A stretch of 64,000 nt of DNA from contig NZ_JAIGNN010000001.1 of NCBI RefSeq assembly GCF_019711565.1, positions 124,001 to 188,000 on the forward strand, read 5' to 3'. The translations under genes and the position numbers were made by a program. Under the pieces are notes generated by a model that made no database searches, was not told the DNA's origin, and worked only from the letters and a program-made list of their open reading frames with translations. Every line of letters begins with the position of its first letter. Position 1 is the stretch's first letter. Shown here in pieces: positions 26,316 to 35,971 of this stretch. The stretch is from Qipengyuania proteolytica. Its GTDB lineage: Bacteria > Pseudomonadota > Alphaproteobacteria > Sphingomonadales > Sphingomonadaceae.

Positions 26316-27353
26316 ATGCGGTGGCTCTGGTACCTGGCCCTGGTCTGCGTGATTGGGACGATGCCGCTGCGCGCCGAGGAGCGCGATGGCGAGGCGACCG
26401 CGCTGTTTGCGGATGATTCGATCCTCGAGGTCACGCTCACCGGCCCGATCGGCAGGATCGCGAGCCGGGCGCAACGCTCCACCGAGCCCCATCCCGCGAC
26501 GCTGGCCATCGCGGGCGAGACCCACGCGATCGAACTGTCGGCACGCGGCGTCTCGCGACGCAAGCGCGAGAACTGCCAGTTCCCGCCGCTCCGCATCCGC
26601 ACCGCGGAGAAGGCACCCGAAGGCTCGATCATGCACCGGCAGGGCAGCGTCAAGCTGGTCACCCACTGCCGCGATACCGACAAGCTGGAGCAGACCCTGC
26701 TGCGCGAATACACCGCCTACCGGCTCTACAATCTCGTCACGCCCGAGAGCCTCAGGGTGCGGCTTGCCCGCGTGACCTATCTCGATGGCGACAAGGTCGT
26801 CGCCGAGCGTCTGGCCTTCTTTATCGAGGATGCCGACGATGCGTCGCGGCGGCTCGGCCTGAAGGAGGTCGATCTCGGCAACATCCGCGTGGCCGCGCTC
26901 GACCGCAATGATGCGGCGCGGCTCGCGCTGTTCCAGTACATGATCGGCAACACCGACTGGGCGATGATCTTCGCGGCCGAAGGCGCGACTTGCTGCCACA
27001 ACACCAAGCTGCTGGGCGCGGACAAGGATGCGACCGGGGGTCTCACGCCCGTGCCCTATGATTTCGACGGCGCCGGGCTGGTCGATGCGGAATACGCGCG
27101 GCCCAACGCGGCGCTCGGCACGGTCTCGGTCAGGACGCGCGTCTACCGCGGCTTCTGCGCCGTCAACGACTTGATCCCGGCGGAGGCCGAGCAGCTGTGG
27201 CGGCTGCTCCCCGCGCTCGAGGCGGAAATTGGCGCAACGCCACTCGCCGATGCGAAGACGCGCGAGGAGATGCTGGATTACCTCGCGGGTTTCTTCCGCG
27301 ACATCGCCGACGATGCGTCGCTTGAGCGCAAGCTGCTGAAGGCCTGCCGCTAG
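26316..27353 (+). CDS. Secreted protein with CotH-kinase-like features, unknown function
   Basis: 345 residues. Residues 1-20 are a signal peptide ending near LRAEE. The central part has the pattern of CotH-type atypical kinases: GNTDWAM near residue 212, an NTKLL strand, and PYDFDGAGLVDAEYA near residue 247, where the DFD would be the metal-binding residues. CotH proteins of spore coats phosphorylate proteins; bacterial relatives outside spore-formers are mostly uncharacterised. GGGAG lies six bases before the ATG. It converges on a DUF4956 membrane protein with a shared CTAG stop. The family call is from motif pattern only. Confidence 0.6.
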   Translation: MRWLWYLALVCVIGTMPLRAEERDGEATALFADDSILEVTLTGPIGRIASRAQRSTEPHPATLAIAGETHAIELSARGVSRRKRENCQFPPLRIRTAEKAPEGSIMHRQGSVKLVTHCRDTDKLEQTLLREYTAYRLYNLVTPESLRVRLARVTYLDGDKVVAERLAFFIEDADDASRRLGLKEVDLGNIRVAALDRNDAARLALFQYMIGNTDWAMIFAAEGATCCHNTKLLGADKDATGGLTPVPYDFDGAGLVDAEYARPNAALGTVSVRTRVYRGFCAVNDLIPAEAEQLWRLLPALEAEIGATPLADAKTREEMLDYLAGFFRDIADDASLERKLLKACR

Positions 27354-28018
27354 CGCGTCCCGATCCCCTCGCCCGACTGGTCGTGCAGGTCTTCCGGCTC
27401 GGCCGCATCCTGCGGGCGCAGGTAGCGGTGGGTGCCGTCCTTCGCGCCGTAATCGACCGACCACAGCAGTGCGAAGGCGTAGTTGAACATCACCGTCATC
27501 ACGAGCGCGATCTCGAGCGCGCCGATTCCCGCGGCCAGCCCGATCCCGATCGCGAGCAGGATATAGATCGCATCGCCCGAACTCTTGAGCGTGTTGCGAA
27601 ACCGCACCCCGCCGACGATCCCCGCCAGCGAGAACGCCAGAGCGAGCGAATTGTGGACCATCACCACGATCGCGGTCACGGCGATCGGCAGGACGATGAT
27701 CGTCTCGACCAGCGCCTGGTCGTATTCCGCCCGGTTGCGGCTCGCCATGTAGGTCCAGGTGACCGGCAAGGTGGTGCACAGCGCGCCGCCCACCGCGATG
27801 AACAGCCACAGGATCGAACTGCCGAGATTGGCCACCCGCCGCGCCCCGATACCGACGCCTTCGAGCGGGTTGCCGTCGGGCGCGGCGATCAGCGTCTGCG
27901 CGCCGCCGATGGGCAGGAAGTCGCCGAGTTCGGGCCGCAGCGTCACCGCCGCGGCGACCAGCCCGGTGACGAGCGCATAGAACACGGTCAGGCGTAGAAA
28001 CAGGCTGCGGACGATCAT
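27350..28018 (-). CDS. DUF4956 membrane protein
   Basis: 222 residues with four to five membrane helices. The DUF4956 core is clear: FSLAGIVGGVRFRNTLKSSGDAIYILLAIGIGLAAGIGALEIAL (about residues 115-160). In many bacteria DUF4956 genes stand with a VTC-type polyphosphate polymerase gene and a CotH-type gene; here a CotH-like gene is the convergent neighbour but no VTC gene is visible in the window. Start at ATG 28018; GGAGGG lies just upstream. An ATG 33 bases further upstream is less likely. Confidence 0.87.
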   Translation of the reverse strand: MIVRSLFLRLTVFYALVTGLVAAAVTLRPELGDFLPIGGAQTLIAAPDGNPLEGVGIGARRVANLGSSILWLFIAVGGALCTTLPVTWTYMASRNRAEYDQALVETIIVLPIAVTAIVVMVHNSLALAFSLAGIVGGVRFRNTLKSSGDAIYILLAIGIGLAAGIGALEIALVMTVMFNYAFALLWSVDYGAKDGTHRYLRPQDAAEPEDLHDQSGEGIGTR

Positions 28019-28101
28019 GGGCCCTCCCTCCCGATGCGGCAGTTGCCCCAACCATACCCCGAAAGCCAGATCCGGCCAATCGACAGGGTTCTCGGTAACC
28101 C

Positions 28102-28165
28102 ATATCGAAATTCGATATTATCGATTGACGATAAGGCCGAATCGCTTTATTGATTATCGATATCG
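28102..28165. promoter_or_regulatory. AT-rich operator cluster upstream of the DUF2975/XRE module
   Basis: Three palindromes in 64 bases: ATATCGAA-A-TTCGATAT (28102-28118), TATCG-N5-CGATA (28119-28133) and TATCGATA (28155-28162). A possible promoter, TTGACG (28125-28130), 17 bases, TATTGA (28148-28153), overlaps the second one. The likely regulator is the XRE protein encoded third in the downstream run (28888), giving autoregulation; this is inference. Confidence 0.55.
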
Positions 28166-28185
28166 GACCACAAGGAGATCGATAA

Positions 28186-28314
28186 ATGCCCCGCTTCCCC
28201 GCCCAATGCGCCGCGGCCGTCGCCGCGATCCTCATGACGCTCGTGTCGATACAGGCGATCGTCGCCGTGCCGCCCTATCGCGCCGCCGTCGCCCAGCCCC
28301 TGCTGCTGGCCTGA
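28186..28314 (+). CDS. 42-residue membrane microprotein
   Basis: Very small ORF with an excellent ribosome binding site (AAGGAG, eight bases before ATG). Product: a short N-terminus, one hydrophobic helix (about residues 8-28, AAAVAAILMTLVSIQAIVAV), then PPYRAAVAQPLLLA. It could be a signal-peptide-like secreted peptide or a single-pass protein. It is first in a run of three plus-strand genes (microprotein, DUF2975, XRE regulator), 22 bases before the DUF2975 gene, directly after the operator cluster. Confidence 0.65.
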   Translation: MPRFPAQCAAAVAAILMTLVSIQAIVAVPPYRAAVAQPLLLA

Positions 28315-28336
28315 TCCGCACGAGAGGGAGATAGAA

Positions 28337-28888
28337 ATGACCACCGCTCAGCACTTCCGCGATCCGCTGCTCCTGGCGGGACAGGCCCTGACGGTCCTGC
28401 TGCAAATCCTGATGACGATCGCCGGAATCGGCTTCCTCGTCGCCATCCCGGCCCTTGTCCTGTTCCACGACCGGATCGTCGCGGAACTCGCCAACAACCT
28501 GGGGCCCCAGGCAGCCGACCTGCCGGTTTACCCCATGGTTGGCGTCATGGCCCTCGCGCTGGTCGCGGTGATCCTGATCTTCCTGTTCTTCGAGAACCTG
28601 CGGCGGATCATCGGCACCGTCGGGGCCGGCGATCCTTTCGCGCCGGACAACGCCGCCAGGCTCGGCGTGATGGCGTGGCTGCTGCTCGCAGTCCAGCTCA
28701 TCGACATACCGATCGCCGCCATCGGTGCCTCGGTATCCGACTGGGTAGCCGATCTGGGCGAAGGGAGCCTTATCTTCACCTCGGATGTCGACTTCACCGG
28801 CTTCCTGATGGTCATCGTGCTCTTCATCCTTGCCCGCGTGTTCAAGCTCGGCGCCGCGATGCGCGACGATCTCGAAGGGACCGTGTGA
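28337..28888 (+). CDS. DUF2975 membrane protein
   Basis: 183 residues with four predicted membrane helices (about 12-42, 65-87, 108-133 and 150-168) and the DUF2975 pattern GDPFAPDNAARLGVMAWLLL. Such proteins occur next to a YozG-type helix-turn-helix regulator in many bacteria, but the job of the pair is not known. GAGGGAGA precedes the ATG. The stop overlaps the start of the XRE gene (TGATG). Confidence 0.87.
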   Translation: MTTAQHFRDPLLLAGQALTVLLQILMTIAGIGFLVAIPALVLFHDRIVAELANNLGPQAADLPVYPMVGVMALALVAVILIFLFFENLRRIIGTVGAGDPFAPDNAARLGVMAWLLLAVQLIDIPIAAIGASVSDWVADLGEGSLIFTSDVDFTGFLMVIVLFILARVFKLGAAMRDDLEGTV

Positions 28889-29112
28889 TGCCGGCAGATG
28901 AAGGAACCGCAATCATGGTCAAGCTCGACGACCTGCTCCACGCGCGCCGGATGACGCTGACCGAACTGGCGGATCGCGTCGGCCTGACGCTCGCCAACCT
29001 GTCGATCCTCAAGACCGGCAAGGCCAAGGCGATCCGCTTCTCCACGCTCGAGGCCATCTGCCGTGAGCTGGAATGCCAGCCGGGCGACCTGCTCGCCTAC
29101 CGGCCGGACTGA
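28888..29112 (+). CDS. YozG-like XRE-family transcriptional regulator
   Basis: 74 residues, essentially one helix-turn-helix domain: MTLTELADRVGLTLANLSILKTGKAKAIRFSTLEAICRELEC, followed by QPGDLL. This is the small Cro/CI-type regulator usually paired with DUF2975. I take ATG 28888 (overlapping the previous stop as TGATG, AAGGG eight bases upstream). ATG 28915 is a real alternative, giving 65 residues, with AAGGA nine bases upstream. Confidence 0.88.
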   Translation: MPADEGTAIMVKLDDLLHARRMTLTELADRVGLTLANLSILKTGKAKAIRFSTLEAICRELECQPGDLLAYRPD

Positions 29113-29204
29113 CCCGGCAAGCCTGATTTCCAGAAACGGTCAGGAATCCACGCCACCCTAGAGGCGGCGGCGGGTGACCTGCGCCCATCGCAAAGGACTA
29201 AGAC

Positions 29205-30290
29205 ATGCTTCGCAAGATCTCTCTCGCCCTGGCCTCTGCCGGCCTCCTGCTCGCACCCGCCGCCATGGCTGCCGCAACCCCGCCCGCTCCCGCCGAGGCC
29301 GTCGCCGCCCTGCCGCAGCGCGTCCTGCTCGTGGTCAGCAGCCACGGGCGGGGCACGGGCGGGGAGGCGGGGCAGAGCCAGCCCGGCTTCGAGATGGACG
29401 AGCTCGCGCAGGCCTGGCTGATCCTGAAGGCCAATGGCCTCGCGGTCGACATTGCCAGTCCGGCCGGCGGACCGGTCGAGGCCGACGGTTTCGATCCGGC
29501 CAAGGCCTACAACGCGGCGTTCCTCGCCGACGCGGAGGCGAGTGCGAAGCTGGCGCAGACCCTGCGGCTCGATCCGGGCATGGCGGAGGCCTATGGCGCG
29601 ATCATGGTGATCGGCGGCAAGGGCGCCATGTTCGACCTGCCCTTCTCGCAGGTCCTGCACGGGTTGCTCGCCACCCTCGAAAACCGCGGCGGCGTGATTG
29701 CGGCGGTATGCCACGGACCGGCGGTGTTTGCGCGCATGCTGCGCGAGGACGGCACGCCGTGGGCCGCAGGTCGCCAGCTTGCCGGCTTCACCGACGAGGA
29801 AGAGGCCCTGTTCGGCAAGCGCTGGGTCAAGCAATTCCCCTTCCTGCTGGAAAGCGAACTGCGCGCGAGCGGCGCCCGCTTCGGCGAAGCGCCCATGATG
29901 CTGCCGCATGTGGAGATCGATGACCGGCTCGTCACGGGCCAGAACCCGTTCTCGGTCGGCAGGGCGAGCGAGGCGGTGGTGCGCGTGATGGGCAAGGCCC
30001 CGGTCTCCCGCGAGCCCTGGGCGGACGAGCGCAGCGTGATGCTGGTCGCCCGCGCGCTGGAGGGCGACGAGGGACCGCTGGTGGCCGCCCTTGCCGACAA
30101 GGGTGCGGACATCGATGTACCGCTGGTCGCGATCTGGGGCTATTACCGCGCGCTCGAGGCGGGGGAGAATCGGGCGATGCTGGCACCGGCGCTGCGCATC
30201 ATGGAACTGGCGCTGCCTCATTTCCCCGAGCCGCAACTCCAGGCGGCGATCGCCGATGCGCGCGCCCGACTCGTCGCCAACGGGCAGTGA
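29205..30290 (+). CDS. Exported DJ-1/PfpI (type 1 glutamine amidotransferase-like) protein
   Basis: 361 residues with a cleavable signal peptide (about 1-23, ending PAAMAAA). Residues 39-260 are a DJ-1/PfpI-type domain: RVLLVVSSHG first strand, GFEMDELAQAW with the conserved Glu, and the nucleophile elbow AAVCHGPAVF with Cys at about residue 170. Relatives include Hsp31-type glyoxalases/chaperones. The remaining C-terminal 100 residues form a helical extension I do not recognise. Periplasmic location is inferred from the signal peptide. Confidence 0.82.
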   Translation: MLRKISLALASAGLLLAPAAMAAATPPAPAEAVAALPQRVLLVVSSHGRGTGGEAGQSQPGFEMDELAQAWLILKANGLAVDIASPAGGPVEADGFDPAKAYNAAFLADAEASAKLAQTLRLDPGMAEAYGAIMVIGGKGAMFDLPFSQVLHGLLATLENRGGVIAAVCHGPAVFARMLREDGTPWAAGRQLAGFTDEEEALFGKRWVKQFPFLLESELRASGARFGEAPMMLPHVEIDDRLVTGQNPFSVGRASEAVVRVMGKAPVSREPWADERSVMLVARALEGDEGPLVAALADKGADIDVPLVAIWGYYRALEAGENRAMLAPALRIMELALPHFPEPQLQAAIADARARLVANGQ

Positions 30291-30402
30291 CAGGGGCGGC
30301 GGCAAGACCGCGGTTCGACGGAGGAGAACGCCTGGCGCCAACGCGCAAGGTGCTGGTGCAGGGGCGTTCCGCAATTTTTTTCGCCGCGATGCAAAATGTG
30401 TC

Positions 30403-30432
30403 TTTTCGCGGGCGAAAATAAGGCTATTTTAT
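30403..30432 (+). promoter_or_regulatory. Inverted repeat and -10-like sequence upstream of the lipoprotein gene
   Basis: TTTTCGC-GG-GCGAAAA (30403-30418) is a perfect 7-bp inverted repeat; TATTTT at 30425-30430 could be a -10 box 40 bases before the ATG. The -35 match is poor, so the exact promoter is uncertain. Confidence 0.35.
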
Positions 30433-30467
30433 GTCCACGCCAATCATGGCGCCAGGAACATATACCC

Positions 30468-30707
30468 ATGAAGAAGATCGCCCTCGTTGCCGCACTTCCG
30501 TTCGCGCTGACCCTCGCCGCTTGCGGTGAACAGGCTGCCGAAGAAGCTCCGGCCGAAGACACCGCAGCGATGGAAGCTCCGGTCGTTGAAGAAACCGCTC
30601 CGGCTGTCGACCCGATGGCAACCGAAACCCCGGCTGCTGAAGCTGGCATGGAAGCCGCTCCGGCTGACGAAGCCGCTCCGGCTGAAGAAGCTCCGGCTGC
30701 TGAATAA
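30468..30707 (+). CDS. Small Ala/Glu/Pro-rich lipoprotein
   Basis: 79 residues. The N-terminus MKKIALVAALPFALTLAACGE is a lipoprotein signal with lipobox LAAC (Cys19). The mature part is low-complexity, built from repeats of EEAPA/EAAPADEAAP type; at DNA level a GAAGCTCCGGC-like unit recurs about seven times. It uses GCT for alanine more than the neighbours do. A similar but differently composed lipoprotein is at 44717-44989. ATG 30468 is preceded by AGGAA; an in-frame extension upstream lacks sense. Followed by a strong terminator at 30754. Confidence 0.78.
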   Translation: MKKIALVAALPFALTLAACGEQAAEEAPAEDTAAMEAPVVEETAPAVDPMATETPAAEAGMEAAPADEAAPAEEAPAAE

Positions 30708-30753
30708 TCCCTTTTAGGTCCGGCGCTCCGGCGTCGGCCAGACGGATTGTCGA

Positions 30754-30790
30754 GAGGCTCGTCCCTGCGGGGGCGGGCCTCTTTCGTTTC
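30754..30790 (+). terminator. Rho-independent terminator after the lipoprotein gene
   Basis: 12-bp stem (30754-30765 with 30770-30781, two G-T pairs) and TGCG loop, followed by TTTCGTTTCC. It separates the lipoprotein gene from the rplJ promoter at 30810. Confidence 0.85.
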
Positions 30791-30809
30791 CGGGTTTCGC
30801 CGCCCGAGC

Positions 30810-30837
30810 TTGACTCCGCGGCGAAACCGGCTATATG
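30810..30837 (+). promoter_or_regulatory. Putative sigma-70 promoter of rplJ-rplL
   Basis: TTGACT (30810-30815), 16-base spacer, TATATG (30832-30837). Transcription would begin near 30844, giving a leader of about 250 bases before rplJ. Confidence 0.6.
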
Positions 30838-30844
30838 CGCGCCC

Positions 30845-31080
30845 GACCGCTCCGGCGGTCATCCGTCCGAGACAGTTGGTGACCGGGATCTGCCGGTCTT
30901 AATTTCCAGCCTAGACGGGGAACAGAGATTTTCCGGCCGGCCGCAAGCCTGCCAGCTTCGCGCCGGTTCCCATTTCCGATGGTGGCGCACCTCCTTCCCC
31001 CTCAACGGACCCGCCCGTGTCGATTGTTCGGCATGGACAAACGTAGCCGGCCGCTCGGGAGCCATCCCGTCCGGCCATTG
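30845..31080 (+). promoter_or_regulatory. L10-type leader of rplJ-rplL
   Basis: Long untranslated leader with several hairpins: GACCGC-TCCG-GCGGTC (30845-30860) right at the presumed transcript start and GACCGG-N6-CCGGTC (30881-30898), followed by further GC-rich pairing up to the rplJ ribosome binding site. In many bacteria ribosomal protein L10, in complex with L7/L12, binds such a leader and represses its own translation. I assign this by position and structure only; no match to the RNA family model was run. Confidence 0.6.
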
Positions 31081-31094
31081 TGAAGGAGTATGGC

Positions 31095-31610
31095 ATGGAT
31101 CGTTCGCAGAAAGCCGATTCGGTCGCCCAGCTCAGCGAAGTCTTCAACCAGGCTGGCGTGGTCGTCGTGACCCGCAACCTGGGCCTTACGGTCGCCCAGT
31201 CGACCGAATTGCGGACGAAGATGCGTGAAGCCGGTGCGTCCTACCAGGTTGCGAAGAACCGTCTCGCCAAGCTCGCTCTCGACGGTACCGACTACACCGG
31301 TATCGCCGACCACCTGACGGGCCCGACCGGCCTCGCATACAGCGAAGACCCGGTTGCGGCAGCCAAGGTGGCAGTGGATTTCGCCAAGACGAACGACAAG
31401 CTCGAAATCGTCGGCGGCTCCATGGGAGCGACCGTGCTCGACGAAGCAGGGGTCAAGGCACTCGCCTCGATGCCCAGCCTCGACGAACTGCGTGGCAAGA
31501 TCGTGGGCCTCGTCAACGCGCCGGCAACCAAGGTTGTCCAGCTCGTCAACGCACCCGCAAGCAAGCTCGCTCGTGTCTTCGGCGCATATGCCGCCACGGA
31601 AGCCGCGTAA
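31095..31610 (+). CDS. rplJ: 50S ribosomal protein L10
   Basis: 171-residue ribosomal stalk base protein. The N-terminus [35 protein letters not shown] and the [15 protein letters not shown] segment are standard. I start at ATG 31095 with AAGGAG six bases upstream; a GTG at 31080 would add five residues and put the SD site inside the gene. It forms a two-gene unit with rplL, 81 bases apart, and is not followed by rpoB. Confidence 0.97.
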   Translation: MDRSQKADSVAQLSEVFNQAGVVVVTRNLGLTVAQSTELRTKMREAGASYQVAKNRLAKLALDGTDYTGIADHLTGPTGLAYSEDPVAAAKVAVDFAKTNDKLEIVGGSMGATVLDEAGVKALASMPSLDELRGKIVGLVNAPATKVVQLVNAPASKLARVFGAYAATEAA

Positions 31611-31691
31611 GAGCTGGTTCTCGCACAGAACACATATTCATCGGGGCAGAGCCTTTCCGGCACCCCGGCCTATTATTTGGAGTGAAACATC

Positions 31692-32069
31692 ATGGCCGAT
31701 ATCGCCAAGCTTGTTGAAGAACTGTCGAAGCTGACCGTCATGGAAGCCGCTGAGCTTGCCAAGGCGCTCGAAGAAGAGTGGGGCGTCAGCGCCGCCGCTG
31801 CTGTTGCCGTTGCTGCGCCTGCCGGCGGTGGCGACGCTGGTGCCGCTGCTGAAGAGAAGGACGAATTCGACGTCATTCTCACCGGCGACGGTGGCAAGAA
31901 GATCCAGGTCATCAAGGAAGTCCGCGCCATCACCGGCCTGGGCCTGACCGAAGCCAAGGCTCTCGTCGAAGGCGCCCCGAAGGCGCTCAAGGAAGGCGTG
32001 AACAAGGCCGAAGCCGAAGAAGTCAAGGCGAAGATCGAAGCAGCCGGCGGTACCGTCGAACTGAAGTAA
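31692..32069 (+). CDS. rplL: 50S ribosomal protein L7/L12
   Basis: 125 residues. N-terminal dimerisation region ([28 protein letters not shown]), Ala-rich hinge (about residues 35-55), and C-terminal factor-binding domain with [32 protein letters not shown] lies about ten bases before the ATG. It is followed by a strong terminator, so the transcription unit ends here instead of running into rpoB-rpoC, which lie 5 kb away on the other strand. Confidence 0.98.
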   Translation: MADIAKLVEELSKLTVMEAAELAKALEEEWGVSAAAAVAVAAPAGGGDAGAAAEEKDEFDVILTGDGGKKIQVIKEVRAITGLGLTEAKALVEGAPKALKEGVNKAEAEEVKAKIEAAGGTVELK

Positions 32070-32128
32070 GCGCATGTCCTCGCGCAAGCGGGGATCAGCT
32101 TACGCTTCGAACAGCTTTTGCTGATCAC

Positions 32129-32161
32129 GAAAGGGCGGTGCCGCGAGGCGCCGCCCTTTTT
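32129..32161 (+). terminator. Rho-independent terminator of rplJ-rplL
   Basis: 13-bp stem (32130-32142 with 32147-32159, one G-T pair), GCGA loop, then further T. The 32 bases 32129-32160 recur exactly, in reverse complement, at 44645-44676. Confidence 0.9.
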
Positions 32162-32280
32162 GCGTCAGGCGAGCCCGCTCCCGGTGTGACGCGCAGGGCG
32201 CAGGTGCCGCATAATCTTGCCGGCACCGGCGCATAGCGTTTGAGCGCCGCCGGCACCGCGCCTATCCGGGCCGGCTTGCC

Positions 32281-33696
32281 ATGACGCATGACCACGCCCC
32301 GGAGCCCCTGCCCCTCGGCAGCGACGGCTGGCGCGACGAAATCGCCGCGACCTTCAGGCTCGCCTGGCCGCTGGCGCTCGCCAACCTTTTGCAGATGCTG
32401 GTCCATGCGGTCGACGTGGTGTTCGTCGCCCGGCTGGGCGAGCGCGAGCTCGCCGCCTCGGCGCTCGGAATCGCGCTGTTCGGACTGCTGCTCTGGGCCT
32501 TTTCGGGCCTCACCGGCATGGTCGCCGCGCTGATCGCAGAGGAACTGGGGCGCAGGCGCCACGCGGTGCGCGAAGTGCGCCGCTCGGTGCGCATGGGCCT
32601 GTGGCTGGCAGTACTCACCGGCCTGGTCGGCATGGCCCTGTGCTGGCAGGGTGAGCAGATCATGCTGGCCACCGGGCAGGAACCCGAACTGGCACGCCGG
32701 GCGGGCGATTTCCTGCGGATCATCATGTGGGCCATGGTCCCGATGATCGCCTCGGCCGTGCTGCGCAATTTCGTCTCGGCACTGGGCCGGCCGGTCTTCG
32801 CCACCGCCATCACCGGCGTGGCGCTGGCTGCCAGCCTGCTGGGCAATTACGCTTTCGTCTTCGGCAATCTCGGTGCGCCCGCGCTGGGCCTCGAAGGTTC
32901 GGCGCTGGCGAGCGTGCTGACCGCACTGGTCCAGCTCGCTAGCTATGTCGTCGCGATCCTGTGGGACCGGCGCCTGCGCCGCTATCGCATCTTCGGCAAC
33001 TGGTGGCGGCCCGAATGGGACCGTTTCCGCGAGCTCGTGCGGCTGGGCACGCCGGTCATGGTGATCATTATCGCCGAGGCCGGGCTATTCAGTGCCGCCG
33101 CCTTGCTGATGGGCAATATCGGTGCCTCCGAACTGGCGGGCCACACGGTCGCGCTGCAGGTGGCCTCGCTCGCCTTCCAGATTCCCTTCGGCGTCGGGCA
33201 GGCCGCGACGATCCGCGTCGGCTATCATTATGGCGCGGGCAATGTTGGCGCGATCGCGCGCGCAGGCTGGGCGGGCATCGTGATGGGCGCGAGCTTCATG
33301 TGCCTCACCGCCGCGCTGATGATCCTCGCCCCGACGCTGCTGCTGCGCATCTATGTCGACCCGGCGGCGCCGGAGAATGCCGCCATGGTCGGCTTTGCGG
33401 TGCAGTACATGGTCGTCGCGGCGGCGTTCCAGCTGTTCGACGGGGTGCAGGCGGTGGCGGCAGGCGCCTTGCGCGGATTGCAGGATACGCGCGTGCCGAT
33501 GCTCATCGCGGTCTTCAGCTACTGGGTCCCGGGCCTCGGTACCTCGCTCTGGCTCGGCTTCCATACGCCGCTCGAAGGGACCGGCGTGTGGATCGGGCTC
33601 GCCACCGGGCTCGTGTTCTCGGCCTTCCTGCTGACCTGGCGCTGGTCACGCCGCGACCGGCTGGCGCTGACGGGCGCGCATCGCGCCGTCCAGTAA
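32281..33696 (+). CDS. MATE-family multidrug/Na+ antiporter
   Basis: 471-residue membrane transporter with twelve predicted helices in two homologous halves, as expected for MATE exporters. The N-terminal helix AWPLALANLLQMLVHAVDVVFVARLGERELAA and the second-half start VRLGTPVMVIIIAEAGLFSAAALLMGNIGASELAGH are typical of the NorM-like branch. Substrate cannot be read from sequence. It is a single gene; no clear terminator separates it from groES, only a T-run at 33725-33730. Confidence 0.92.
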   Translation: MTHDHAPEPLPLGSDGWRDEIAATFRLAWPLALANLLQMLVHAVDVVFVARLGERELAASALGIALFGLLLWAFSGLTGMVAALIAEELGRRRHAVREVRRSVRMGLWLAVLTGLVGMALCWQGEQIMLATGQEPELARRAGDFLRIIMWAMVPMIASAVLRNFVSALGRPVFATAITGVALAASLLGNYAFVFGNLGAPALGLEGSALASVLTALVQLASYVVAILWDRRLRRYRIFGNWWRPEWDRFRELVRLGTPVMVIIIAEAGLFSAAALLMGNIGASELAGHTVALQVASLAFQIPFGVGQAATIRVGYHYGAGNVGAIARAGWAGIVMGASFMCLTAALMILAPTLLLRIYVDPAAPENAAMVGFAVQYMVVAAAFQLFDGVQAVAAGALRGLQDTRVPMLIAVFSYWVPGLGTSLWLGFHTPLEGTGVWIGLATGLVFSAFLLTWRWSRRDRLALTGAHRAVQ

Positions 33697-33743
33697 GCGC
33701 CACGCCTCACCGAAAGCCGCGCAATTTTTTCCCGCCCGACCCG

Positions 33744-33772
33744 TTGACTCGGGAAAGGCGCACCCCCAAATG
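33744..33772 (+). promoter_or_regulatory. Putative heat-shock-type promoter of groES-groEL
   Basis: GTTGACT (33743-33749) followed after about 14 bases by CCCCCAAAT (33763-33771), which resembles the CCCCAT-type -10 of RpoH promoters more than a sigma-70 -10. It lies just upstream of the CIRCE element. The alphaproteobacterial heat-shock consensus is loose, so this is tentative. Confidence 0.4.
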
Positions 33773-33780
33773 CGCCGCGC

Positions 33781-33805
33781 TGGCACTCTCACCGAGTGAG
33801 TGCCA
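33781..33805. promoter_or_regulatory. CIRCE operator (HrcA binding site)
   Basis: TGGCACTC (33781-33788), nine bases, GAGTGCCA (33798-33805), a perfect 8-9-8 inverted repeat matching the CIRCE consensus (TTAGCACTC-N9-GAGTGCTAA) apart from an outer base. HrcA is expected to repress groES-groEL here in the absence of stress. hrcA is not in the window. Confidence 0.92.
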
Positions 33806-33844
33806 ACACCTGTTTCACACTCTATGCAAGAGAGAGGTCACACC

Positions 33845-34132
33845 ATGGCATTTCGTCCACTGCACGACCGCGTTCTGGTCCGTCGCATCGAAGCCGAAGA
33901 AAAGACCGCCGGCGGGATCATCATTCCCGACAGCGCCAAGGAAAAGCCGAGCGAGGGCGAGATCGTCGCCGTCGGTAACGGCGCCAAGGCCGAAGACGGC
34001 AGCGTCACCCCGCTCGACGTCAAGGCGGGCGACCGCGTGTTGTTCGGCAAGTGGTCGGGCACCGAAGTGAAGATCGACGGCGAAGACCTGCTGATCATGA
34101 AGGAAAGCGACATCATGGGGATCATCGGCTGA
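33845..34132 (+). CDS. groES: Co-chaperonin GroES
   Basis: 95 residues, full length. The start [29 protein letters not shown] includes the mobile loop that contacts GroEL; the ending is [21 protein letters not shown] precedes the ATG at 33845. It is first in groES-groEL, controlled by the CIRCE element upstream. Confidence 0.98.
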   Translation: MAFRPLHDRVLVRRIEAEEKTAGGIIIPDSAKEKPSEGEIVAVGNGAKAEDGSVTPLDVKAGDRVLFGKWSGTEVKIDGEDLLIMKESDIMGIIG

Positions 34133-34161
34133 GCCGGATCCGCATCGCTTCCAGACACTAG

Positions 34162-35832
<1,671 letters not shown>

Positions 35833-35865
35833 GCCCTACCGACCAGCCGACAGCCACACGCAAAG

Positions 35866-35900
35866 AGGCCCGGCGGGAGCGATCCTGCCGGGCCTTTCTT
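35866..35900 (+). terminator. Rho-independent terminator of groES-groEL
   Basis: 13-bp stem (35866-35878 with 35883-35895), GCGA loop, then TTCTT. One G-T pair. Confidence 0.88.
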
Positions 35901-35971
35901 ATGTCCGATGCGGGCGTGGAGAGGAGTTGCCGGCACGGGCGCTGGCCTGACCCTGCCGCCATCGCGCGGGC

